A DNA stretch of 64,000 nucleotides from JAFCUW01 sp049898325 (GTDB lineage Bacteria > Pseudomonadota > Gammaproteobacteria > Burkholderiales > Burkholderiaceae_D): positions 65,460-129,459 of the forward strand of contig NZ_JAFCXL010000017.1 in assembly GCF_049898325.1 (NCBI RefSeq), written 5' to 3'. The translations under genes were made by a program, and so were the position numbers. The notes under the pieces are model-generated. The model was not told the origin of the DNA. It did not search any database and saw nothing but the letters and a program-made list of their open reading frames with translations. Positions 28,294 through 36,045 of this stretch are shown piece after piece; the first letter of the stretch is position 1, and each line of letters begins with the position of its first letter.

Positions 28294-29256
28294 ATGTCCC
28301 AACTCGTTCACCTGATTCAAACCTACGGCGTGCTGATCGTCTTTGGCACCGTGCTGCTCGAGCAGATCGGCCTGCCCATTCCCGCCATGCCCATGCTGAT
28401 CGTGGCGGGGGCGCTGGCCGCCGGCGGCGAAATCAGCTGGGCCGCGGTGCTCGCCGCCAGCGTGGGCGCCTGCCTGATCAGCGATTATTTCTGGTTCAAG
28501 GCGGGGCGCTTTTATGGCAAGCGGGTGCTGCGCCTGCTGTGCAAGATTTCGCTCTCGCCCGATTACTGCGTCAGCCAGACGGAGGACAAGTTCCGCCGCT
28601 GGGGCGCGAAATCGCTGCTGGTGGCCAAGTTCGTGCCCGGCTTTAACACGGTGGCGCCGCCGCTGGCTGGCGCCATGGGCACCACCACGCCCGTGTTCCT
28701 GGTCTATAGCGTGCTGGGGGCGCTGCTGTGGAGCGCGGTGGGGATCGGCATCGGCATGCTGTTCAAGGATGGCATCGACGACGTGCTGACCACCCTGGAA
28801 ACCATGGGCGGGGTGGCCCTGTCGGGCCTGCTGGTGCTGCTCGCTGCCTTTATCCTGTACAAGTATGTGGAGCGGCGGCGCTTTCGCAACAGCCTGCCGG
28901 CCGAGCGCATCGGCATGGATGAGCTGATCGCCTTGCAAGGCAGCGGCGCGGCGCCCCTGATCATCGATGCGCGCAGCCTCACCGCCCGCGAACTCGAGGC
29001 CGCCATTCCCGGCGCGCTCGCGTATGCGGCCTGCGAGCCGGGTCAACTGATGGCCTCGCTCGACAAGGACCGCCACATCGTCGTCTATTGCAGCTGTCCA
29101 AACGACGTCACCGCAGCCCAAGTGGCGCGGCAGTTTGTCGCCAACGGCTTTCACCGCGCCCGCGCCCTGCACGGCGGGCTCGACGCCTGGAACCGCGCGC
29201 AGGCGCCCGCCGACGCTGCCGCACCGGCCACTCCGCGCGAAAAGCGCGTAGTCTGA
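28294..29256 (+). CDS. DedA-family membrane protein fused to a rhodanese domain
   Basis: Residues 1-200 form a DedA/SNARE-associated (VTT) membrane domain. EQIGLPIPAMPMLIVAGALA, the YFWFKAGRFYGKRV loop and the KFVPGFNTVAPPLAG motif are hallmark features. DedA proteins are linked to undecaprenyl-phosphate and phospholipid flipping and to membrane-potential homeostasis. Residues about 205-305 form a rhodanese domain on the cytoplasmic side. The presumed thiol C266 is in HIVVYCSCPNDVTAAQVA, and GLDAWNRA closes the fold. C268 gives a C-x-C pair instead of the usual CxxxxR loop. It lies 34 bases after the ABC operon and could be read through from it. The physiological role of the fusion is unknown to me. 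Confidence 0.92.
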   Translation: MSQLVHLIQTYGVLIVFGTVLLEQIGLPIPAMPMLIVAGALAAGGEISWAAVLAASVGACLISDYFWFKAGRFYGKRVLRLLCKISLSPDYCVSQTEDKFRRWGAKSLLVAKFVPGFNTVAPPLAGAMGTTTPVFLVYSVLGALLWSAVGIGIGMLFKDGIDDVLTTLETMGGVALSGLLVLLAAFILYKYVERRRFRNSLPAERIGMDELIALQGSGAAPLIIDARSLTARELEAAIPGALAYAACEPGQLMASLDKDRHIVVYCSCPNDVTAAQVARQFVANGFHRARALHGGLDAWNRAQAPADAAAPATPREKRVV

Positions 29257-29389
29257 CTACTCGCTGTGCGCCGGCACCTGTCATTTGACGAGGTGGCCGG
29301 CCGGGGTAGGGTGGCGCCAGTCACCGTTGATGTACTTTAACTACAAAGATTGCTTGCGTCCTTGGCCAGAATTCCTTAAGCTTGGCCGC

Positions 29390-30406
29390 ATGACATCGAC
29401 TTTCCACGACGCGCCGCCCTTGTCGGCATTTTCCGACGGCCCGCGCCTGCTCGCCGACATCGGCGGCACCAACGCCCGCTTCGCGCTCGAGACGGCGCCG
29501 GGCCAGTTCGTCCACATCGAAGTGCTGCCGTGCGCCAGTTTCGCCACGCTCGAACTGGCGCTGGCCGCTTACTGCGCCATGCCGGACGTGGCGGCGCTGT
29601 TGGCGGCGCCGATCCGCCACGCCGCCATCGCCATCGCCAACCCCGTGGTGGGCGACGTGGTGCGCATGACCAACCATCACTGGGAATTTTCCATTTCCGC
29701 CCTGCAGCGGTCGTGCGGCTTCACCACCCTGGTGGTGGTCAACGATTTCAGTGCGCTGGCCTACGCCGTGCCGCAACTGGCGGCCCACCAGAAGGAAAAA
29801 ATCGGCGGCGGCACGGCGCTGGAGGGCGCCCCGCTGGGCTTGCTGGGCGCGGGCACGGGGCTAGGCGTGTCGGGCTTGATTCCCATCGACGACCAGTGGA
29901 CGGCGCTGCGCAGCGAAGGCGGGCACGTGACGTTTTCGCCCGCTAATGCGCAGGAGCTCGCCATCCTGCAATTTGCCTGGACCCGCTTCGAGCACGTCTC
30001 GGCCGAGCGTCTGCTCTCCGGTGGCGGCCTCGAGCTCATTTACAGTGCGCTGGCGCAGCACCTGGGCGCGCCCGACGAGGCGCTGGCGGCGCCGGCCATC
30101 GTCGAGCGCGCCCTGGGCGGGCAGTGCGCGCTGTGCGACCAGGTGGTCGAAGCGTTTTGCGGCATGCTGGGCACGGTGGCGGGCAACCTGGCCGTCACCC
30201 TCGGCGCGCAGGGCGGTATCTATATAGGCGGCGGCATCGTGCCGCGGCTGGGAGCGCGCTTTGCCGCCTCGTGCTTCCGCCGCCGCTTCGAGCAGAAAGG
30301 CCGCTTCGTCCACTACCTGGCGCAGGTACCCACCTGGGTCATCACGGCGCAGTACCCGGCCTTCCTGGGCGTGTCGGCCCTGCTGGCCGAGCAGCTCGCC
30401 GCCTGA
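29390..30406 (+). CDS. glk: Glucokinase
   Basis: ATP-dependent phosphorylation of glucose to glucose 6-phosphate. The 338-residue ROK-related bacterial glucokinase has the phosphate-binding motif LLADIGGTNARFALE near residues 20-34. VVVNDFSALAYAVP carries the catalytic Asp, followed by LGAGTGLGVSGLIP, SEGGHVTFSP and the C-terminal GGIYIGGGIVPRLG. An in-frame ATG exists at 29285, but homologues start close to the phosphate motif, so 29390 is preferred. It is flanked by a 133-base gap upstream and a 396-base gap downstream, so it is probably transcribed alone. No other Entner-Doudoroff or sugar-uptake gene is adjacent. Confidence 0.94.
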   Translation: MTSTFHDAPPLSAFSDGPRLLADIGGTNARFALETAPGQFVHIEVLPCASFATLELALAAYCAMPDVAALLAAPIRHAAIAIANPVVGDVVRMTNHHWEFSISALQRSCGFTTLVVVNDFSALAYAVPQLAAHQKEKIGGGTALEGAPLGLLGAGTGLGVSGLIPIDDQWTALRSEGGHVTFSPANAQELAILQFAWTRFEHVSAERLLSGGGLELIYSALAQHLGAPDEALAAPAIVERALGGQCALCDQVVEAFCGMLGTVAGNLAVTLGAQGGIYIGGGIVPRLGARFAASCFRRRFEQKGRFVHYLAQVPTWVITAQYPAFLGVSALLAEQLAA

Positions 30407-30802
30407 CGGCGTCGCTGGCGGCCCTGGCGTGTGCCACCGCCGGTTTTATGGGGTACAATGGGCGCAGTGTGAAGTGACGATGTCGATCGTTCTTGCGTTG
30501 CGCGCGCCCAGCCCCGGCTGCGAAGCGGCCGCAAAAAAGAAGCGTTTCGCTTTAGAATCAACGGCTTGGCGCCTGCGCGCCCCTTGCCCGCTGATGGGTG
30601 GCCCCGCGCAAGCGGCCCCCGCGCCTTCAACATTCTATCGGTAGCAATCGAGCCCTTTGCCTCCCGGCGCCGGTGCTTGACGCCAGTTTCGACGACAACT
30701 GTGTGTCCGTCGGCCTCTTGCAATGACGGCCGTCTGCTGCGTTGTTCAGTTTAAGTAAATTTCTTTTTGCATTGCCTTTGCAAGATCCGTTGACACATCG
30801 CT
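30407..30802. other. Intergenic region before scpB
   Basis: No supported gene. Two weak -10-like hexamers are visible (TACAAT near 30455, TAGAAT near 30554). Bases 30735-30785 become AT-rich just ahead of scpB. A GTG/ATG-started run of about 50 codons from 30481 has no recognisable features. Partner gene scpA, often next to scpB, is not here. Confidence 0.4.
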
Positions 30803-31603
30803 ATGAATACTGATGAGGCCAAGCGTGTCCTCGAGACCGCGCTGTTATGCGCGCGCGAGCCGCTGTCCATCTACAGCATGAAAAAACTGTTCGTCGATGC
30901 CGATGACCATGGCAGGACCACGGGTGGCGCTTCGGCCGCGCCCGGGGTCGAGGTCGAACGGATCAAGTTGATGCTCGAAGAACTGCACCACGATTGGCAG
31001 GAGCGGGGTATCGAGCTCGTCAGTCTGGCCAGCGGCTGGCGCTTTCAAAGCCGGCCGGAGATGAAGGTGTACCTCGATCGCATGAGTCCGGAAAAGCCGC
31101 CCAAGTATTCGCGGGCCACCATGGAAACGCTGTCGATCATCGCTTACCGCCAGCCCGTCACGCGCGGCGATATCGAGGAAATCCGCGGCGTGACGGTCAA
31201 TTCGCAGACCATCAAGATGCTCGAAGAGCGGGGCTGGATCGACGTCATCGGCCACCGCGAAGTGATCGGCCGGCCCGCTTTGCTGGGCACGACCCGGCAG
31301 TTTCTCGATGACCTGGGATTGAACAGCCTGTCCCAGTTGCCGCCCTTGCAGCAAGTGGCCCTGAACAATGAGGGTGGCGCAATGGCGGCGCTGGAAGCGG
31401 CCCTGCAGGAAAATTTTGACAAAGCGGCGGCCCAGGTGGCTGCCGGTAACGAAGGCGCGGGCGGCATTGCAGTCGCGGCCGGCTCCAATGCTTCACTTGC
31501 TGAAGCTCCCATTTACGACGCTGCGCCAGAGACACCGGTTGATGCCGCGCCAGGTCAGCAGACCTCAGACATTTCAGATATAAATAATGAACACAACAAT
31601 TAA
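30803..31603 (+). CDS. scpB: Segregation and condensation protein B
   Basis: Kleisin-interacting subunit of the SMC-ScpAB condensin, which organises and segregates the chromosome. The protein is 266 residues. The paired winged-helix core (residues about 1-185) shows LETALLCAREPLSIYSMKKLF, SGWRFQSRPEM and the best-conserved family stretch, ETLSIIAYRQPVTRGDIEEI, followed by RGVTVNSQTIKMLEERGWI and GRPALLGTTRQFLDDLGL. The last 80 residues are low-complexity Ala-rich and poorly conserved. A 20-residue insert (about 35-50) sits in the first winged helix. The stop codon overlaps the rluB start by 17 bases. Confidence 0.95.
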   Translation: MNTDEAKRVLETALLCAREPLSIYSMKKLFVDADDHGRTTGGASAAPGVEVERIKLMLEELHHDWQERGIELVSLASGWRFQSRPEMKVYLDRMSPEKPPKYSRATMETLSIIAYRQPVTRGDIEEIRGVTVNSQTIKMLEERGWIDVIGHREVIGRPALLGTTRQFLDDLGLNSLSQLPPLQQVALNNEGGAMAALEAALQENFDKAAAQVAAGNEGAGGIAVAAGSNASLAEAPIYDAAPETPVDAAPGQQTSDISDINNEHNN

Positions 31604-33608
31604 ATCCCCTGATTCCGACCTGCCTGGCGCCGCCGTTGCCGTCGACAAGCCTAAACGCCGCACCAAGGCGCAGATCGAGGCCGACAATGCCGCCGGCATC
31701 ACCAAGCCCCGCGCCAAGCGCGCCAAGCCGGCCGCCGAGGCGGACGGCGCCAGCGTCTCGCCGGCCGCTGCGCCAGCGGCCGTCGAGATGCTGGCGCCAG
31801 CGGACGACCATCCCGTGGTCCAGCGCAAGGCGCGCCCCGCCAAGGTGATTCCCGCCAAGGCCGCCGCCGCCGCTGCTGCTGCCGAAGCGGCCGCCGCCGC
31901 GCCGGCAGCGTCCGACGAGGGCGATGCGCCGCGCCAGGAGCGTGGTCCGCGCACCCCGCGCGGTCCGCGCCAGATGCGTGAGCAGCGCCAGATGCGCGAG
32001 CCGAAGCCGCAGCGTCCCGCGCGCGATGGCCGTGGCCCGCAGGGTGCGCCGGTCGATGCCGCCCATCCGGGCGAGGACGGCGCCATCGCCGTCGTGGCCG
32101 GCGAGCATGTCCGCCCCGAGCGCGGCCCCCGCCCCGAGCGCGCCGCCGACGCCAAGCCGCGCGTGAAAAAGAACAAGAAGGGCAATCCCGGCCTGCAGCA
32201 CCACAAGAAGGCCCGCGGCGGCGATGATGCCGATGCGGTGTTCTCGTACGTCACCTCGGACGACTTCGATGCCAACGACGGCGGCCGCGGCCAGAGCGCC
32301 AAGGTCGTCAAGCGCGACCTCACGTCCGACGACGACGCACCGAAACTGCACAAGGTACTGGCCGAAGCGGGCCTCGGTTCGCGCCGCGACATGGAAGACC
32401 TGATCGTGGCCGGCCGTGTCTCCGTCAACGGCGAGCCGGCCCACATTGGCCAGCGCATCCTGCCGTCCGACGCCGTGCGCATCAACGGCAAGCTGATCCA
32501 GCGTAAAGTGAGCACCAAGCCGCCGCGCGTGCTGGTGTACCACAAGCCGGCCGGCGAAATCGTCAGCGCCGACGATCCGGAAGGCCGCGCCTCCGTGTTT
32601 GATCGCCTGCCGACCATGAAGGCCGGCAAGTGGCTGGCCGTGGGCCGGCTCGACTTCAACACCGAGGGCCTGCTGCTGTTTACCACCTCCGGTGACCTGG
32701 CCAACCGCCTGATGCACCCCCGCTACAACATCGACCGCGAGTACGCCGTGCGCACCCTGGGCGAGCTCGAAGAGGGCATGCGCCAGAAACTGCTGGCCGG
32801 CGTCGAACTCGAAGACGGCGTGGCCTCGTTCACCAAGATCGCCGATGGCGGCGGCGAGGGCATCAACAAGTGGTACCGCGTGGTGATCGGCGAAGGCCGT
32901 AACCGCGAAGTGCGCCGCATGTTCGAGGCGGTCGGCCTGACCGTCTCGCGCCTGATCCGTACCCGCTACGGCGCCATGACCTTGCCGAGCAGCCTCAAGC
33001 GTGGCCGTTGGGAAGAGCTGGAAGAAAACGATGTGCGCTCGCTGCTGACCGCGTTCGGCGTCGAAAAGAAAGGCGAGAAAGTCGCGCCCGACAGCCGTGG
33101 CCCGAAACCGAAAGGCGCCGCCGCCGCGGGTGGCTTCAGCCCCGCCCGCGTGCCTGGCGAAGTCGACGGCAACCGCGCCGACCGCGACACCAACCGCAAC
33201 GTCGATCCGTTTGCCGGCACCGCCGGCCGTGGTCGCGGCGGCCGCAGCCAGGGTCGCAACACCCCGCTGGTGGGCGCCGGCTACGGTGGCATGGCCGGCG
33301 GCCATCCCACCGGTGGCGACGCGCCGGCGTTCACGCCTGGCAATGGCCAGGGGCCGCGCGCCAAGGGTCCCGGTTTTAAAGGTGGCAAGCCGCAAGGGCA
33401 GGGTCGTCCGGGCGGCGGCGGTGGCGCCGGTGGTGCCGGGGGGGCCGGTCGTTCCAGCGGCGCGCCGGCCAAGGGCCCGCGCCAGCCCGATCCCCTGCAG
33501 ACCACCTTTGGCTTCGGCAATGCCGGTGGCGGCTCGCGCCGTCCGCAGGGTCCGCAAGGCCCCCGCAACGCCGACCAGGGCGCGCCGCGGCGCGGCCGCC
33601 GCGGCTAA
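31587..33608 (+). CDS. rluB: 23S rRNA pseudouridine(2605) synthase with long disordered tails
   Basis: Isomerises a uridine in 23S rRNA helix 93 (E. coli U2605). The catalytic core lies in the middle. The S4 RNA-binding domain (KLHKVLAEAGLGSRRDMEDL) starts near residue 253, and the RsuA-type catalytic domain has the nucleophilic Asp in GRLDFNTEGLLL near residue 356. RNREVRRMFEAVGLTVSRLIR follows. The family core is about 250-300 residues. Here the first 250 are Ala/Pro/Lys/Arg-rich and the last 175 are Gly/Arg-rich (RGRGGRSQGR, GGGGGAGGAGGAG), so the chain is 673 residues. Such tails are common in Burkholderiales RluB and may bind RNA. Overlaps scpB. Confidence 0.94.
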   Translation: MNTTIKSPDSDLPGAAVAVDKPKRRTKAQIEADNAAGITKPRAKRAKPAAEADGASVSPAAAPAAVEMLAPADDHPVVQRKARPAKVIPAKAAAAAAAAEAAAAAPAASDEGDAPRQERGPRTPRGPRQMREQRQMREPKPQRPARDGRGPQGAPVDAAHPGEDGAIAVVAGEHVRPERGPRPERAADAKPRVKKNKKGNPGLQHHKKARGGDDADAVFSYVTSDDFDANDGGRGQSAKVVKRDLTSDDDAPKLHKVLAEAGLGSRRDMEDLIVAGRVSVNGEPAHIGQRILPSDAVRINGKLIQRKVSTKPPRVLVYHKPAGEIVSADDPEGRASVFDRLPTMKAGKWLAVGRLDFNTEGLLLFTTSGDLANRLMHPRYNIDREYAVRTLGELEEGMRQKLLAGVELEDGVASFTKIADGGGEGINKWYRVVIGEGRNREVRRMFEAVGLTVSRLIRTRYGAMTLPSSLKRGRWEELEENDVRSLLTAFGVEKKGEKVAPDSRGPKPKGAAAAGGFSPARVPGEVDGNRADRDTNRNVDPFAGTAGRGRGGRSQGRNTPLVGAGYGGMAGGHPTGGDAPAFTPGNGQGPRAKGPGFKGGKPQGQGRPGGGGGAGGAGGAGRSSGAPAKGPRQPDPLQTTFGFGNAGGGSRRPQGPQGPRNADQGAPRRGRRG

Positions 33609-33725
33609 AAAGGGCGGCCGCACGCTTGAAAAACGGGGCGCGCGGCGCCATCTGCGCCAAACCTCCGTTGATCGTGCAGTGCAGCAATCATGTGTTGTTT
33701 GATCGTTCATTTGACGTCGCTGCGA

Positions 33726-33754
33726 TTGCAGGGTATGTCAAAAAGCGCTATAAT
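33726..33754 (+). promoter_or_regulatory. Strong sigma-70 promoter of the rimP-nusA-infB operon
   Basis: TTGCAG (33726-33731), exactly 17 bases, then a perfect TATAAT (33749-33754). Transcription would begin near 33761, about 188 bases before the rimP start, giving a long leader. Confidence 0.85.
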
Positions 33755-33851
33755 CGCTAACCTGATAAAAGTTGTTACGAAGTGGTCGCATCGGTGTCAA
33801 CCCATCGGTCCATCGCGCAAGCGCTTTGATCTGGTTAAAGATTTTGGAGGG

Positions 33852-33875
33852 ATGGGCATTTGCCCATTTTTTTTT
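33852..33875 (+). terminator. Terminator-like hairpin in the rimP leader
   Basis: ATGGGC-ATTT-GCCCAT followed by nine T (33867-33875), about 115 bases after the predicted transcription start and 73 bases before rimP. In this position it would act as an attenuator or release a short leader RNA. GGAGGGATGGG just before it looks like an orphan ribosome-binding site. Confidence 0.65.
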
Positions 33876-33948
33876 GGTAAAACGTTTTTGTTGTCCTGGC
33901 GTTCGACGGGCCGGATGGCGCGAACGGACAGGGTCCTGGAGAAGTCGA

Positions 33949-34437
33949 TTGCAGCAGTTTGATTTGATCGCCAAAACGGTAACCGGGCTGGGCTATGACC
34001 TCGTCGATGTGGAGCGGGGCGAGCGCGGCATTTTGCGCGTGTATATCGATTTCACCGCCGCCGACGCGGAAGAAAAAGGCCTGATCACGGTCGAAGACTG
34101 TGCCACCGTCAGTCACCAGTTGTCGCATGTGCTGACGGTCGAGAATGTCGCTTACGAGCGCCTGGAAATCTCGTCGCCGGGGCTCGACCGCCCGGTGCGC
34201 ACGATGGCCGACTTCGAGCGCTTTGCCGGCGAAGAGTGCACGGTCAAACTGCGCACGGCCTTTCCCGGCAGTGCCAACCGCAAGACCTACACGGGTATCT
34301 TGCAGGCGCCGCAGGGCGACAAAATCGGTTTGGAATTTGAAAGCAAGGATGGTCCGGCGCAGTTGGAGTTTACGCTGGCGGACCTGGATAAGGCACGTTT
34401 GGTGCCGCAGGTGGATTTTAAGAAGGGCAAAGCATGA
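33949..34437 (+). CDS. rimP: Ribosome maturation factor RimP
   Basis: Binds the 30S precursor and supports maturation of the small subunit. 162 residues from TTG 33949. This start has GGAG seven bases upstream (33938-33941) and gives the normal N-terminus LQQFDLIAKTVTGLGYDLVDVE; earlier in-frame starts would add non-conserved sequence. Family motifs visible are GILRVYIDF, TVEDCATVSHQLSHVL, YERLEISSPGLDRPV and the C-terminal SH3-like part with YTGILQAPQGDKIGLEFE. The stop overlaps the nusA start by four bases (ATGA). Confidence 0.95.
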   Translation: MQQFDLIAKTVTGLGYDLVDVERGERGILRVYIDFTAADAEEKGLITVEDCATVSHQLSHVLTVENVAYERLEISSPGLDRPVRTMADFERFAGEECTVKLRTAFPGSANRKTYTGILQAPQGDKIGLEFESKDGPAQLEFTLADLDKARLVPQVDFKKGKA

Positions 34438-35999
34438 GTCGCGAAGTATTGTTACTGGTAGATGCGCTGGCGCGCGAGAAAAACGTCGATAAGGATGTCG
34501 TCTTCGGCGCACTCGAATTCGCCCTGGCCCAGGCCACCAAAAAGCGTTACGAAGGCGAAGTCGACATTCGCGTGTCGATCGATCGCGATTCCGGCGAATT
34601 CGAGTCCTTCCGTCGCTGGCACGTGGTGCAAGATGACGCCGGCCTGCAATTGCCCGATCAGGAAATCCTGCACTTCGAAGCCGTCGAGCAAATTCCCGAC
34701 ATCGAAGTGGACGAATACATCGAAGAGCCGATCGAGTCCGTTGAATTCGGCCGCCGCTTCGCCCAGGACACCAAGCAAGTGGTCCTGCAGCGCGTGCGCG
34801 ATGCCGAGCGCGAACAGATCCTGGTCGACTTCCTGGAGCGGGGCGATTCGCTCGTGACCGGCACCATCAAGCGGATGGAGCGGGGCGACGCTATTGTCGA
34901 GTCCGGCAAAATCGAAGCCCGCCTGCCACGCGACCAGATGATCCCGAAGGAAAATCTGCGCATCGGCGACCGTGTCCGTGCCTACATCCTGCGCATCGAC
35001 CGCAATATGCGCGGCCCGCAAGTGATCCTGTCGCGCACCGCGCCCGACTTCATCATGAAGCTGTTCGAACTGGAAGTGCCGGAAATCGAGCAGGGCCTGC
35101 TGGAAATTAAATCGGCTGCCCGTGACGCTGGCGTGCGCGCAAAAATCGCCGTCTACACGGCCGACAAGCGCATCGACCCCATCGGTACCTGCGTCGGCAT
35201 GCGCGGTTCGCGCGTGCAGGCCGTCACCGGTGAACTGGGCGGCGAGCGCGTCGACATCGTGTTGTGGTCGGATGATCCGGCCCAGTTCGTGATCGGCGCC
35301 CTGGCCCCGGCCAATGTGTCGTCGATCGTGGTCGATGAAGAAAAACACGCCATGGACGTCGTCGTCGACGAAGAAAACCTGGCCATCGCGATTGGCCGCT
35401 CGGGACAGAACGTGCGCCTGGCCGCCGAACTGACGGGCTGGAAAATCAACATCATGACGGCCGAAGAGTCCGAGAACAAGGCAGCGGCGGAAACCGCGGC
35501 AGTACGCGCCCTGTTCATGGAAAAACTCGACGTCGACCAGGAAGTGGCCGACATCCTCGTCGAAGAGGGCTTTGCCTCGCTGGAAGAAATCGCCTACGTG
35601 CCGATCTCGGAAATGCTCGACATCGAATCGTTCGACGAAGACACCGTCAACGAGCTGCGCACCCGGGCCCGTGATGCGCTGGTCACGGAAGCGATCGCTT
35701 CCGAAGAAGGCCTCGAGGGCATGGACGAAGCGCTGGTCGGCCTGGAAGGCATGGACCGTACCACCGCCGGCAAGCTGGGCCTGGCAGGCATCAAGTCGGT
35801 GGAAGCATTTTCCGGCCTGGCCTACGACGAGTTCGGCGCGATCCTGGCATTGCCAAGCGAGCGTGCCCGCGATCTGATCAAGAATGAATTTAACGATGTG
35901 ACCGACGACGAGATGAAGCTGGTCGACGCAAAGTATGACGACCGCGCCAAGGCGCTGCAGGCGAAAGCCTGGAGCCTGGCAGAAGTGGCCAAGGCTTAA
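34434..35999 (+). CDS. nusA: Transcription termination/antitermination protein NusA
   Basis: RNA polymerase-associated factor that stimulates pausing and intrinsic termination and takes part in antitermination complexes. The 521 residues comprise the polymerase-binding N-domain (1 to about 125), S1 domain (about 135-200), two KH domains (RIDPIGTCVGMRGSRVQAV and IAIGRSGQNVRLAAELTG) and two acidic C-terminal helix-hairpin repeats (about 365-515), as in gamma- and betaproteobacterial NusA. Autoregulation at the leader terminator is plausible because NusA acts on such structures. It sits in the standard rimP-nusA-infB order, 46 bases before infB. Confidence 0.97.
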   Translation: MSREVLLLVDALAREKNVDKDVVFGALEFALAQATKKRYEGEVDIRVSIDRDSGEFESFRRWHVVQDDAGLQLPDQEILHFEAVEQIPDIEVDEYIEEPIESVEFGRRFAQDTKQVVLQRVRDAEREQILVDFLERGDSLVTGTIKRMERGDAIVESGKIEARLPRDQMIPKENLRIGDRVRAYILRIDRNMRGPQVILSRTAPDFIMKLFELEVPEIEQGLLEIKSAARDAGVRAKIAVYTADKRIDPIGTCVGMRGSRVQAVTGELGGERVDIVLWSDDPAQFVIGALAPANVSSIVVDEEKHAMDVVVDEENLAIAIGRSGQNVRLAAELTGWKINIMTAEESENKAAAETAAVRALFMEKLDVDQEVADILVEEGFASLEEIAYVPISEMLDIESFDEDTVNELRTRARDALVTEAIASEEGLEGMDEALVGLEGMDRTTAGKLGLAGIKSVEAFSGLAYDEFGAILALPSERARDLIKNEFNDVTDDEMKLVDAKYDDRAKALQAKAWSLAEVAKA

Positions 36000-36045
36000 T
36001 TTGCGAATCATTATCATCTCAGCGACACATAGAAAAGAGGACTGA

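Noticed and set aside
30481..30644. Small ORF (about 54 codons) between glk and scpB
   Set aside because: No ribosome-binding site or recognisable feature; Arg/Pro/Ala-rich as expected of random GC-rich sequence.
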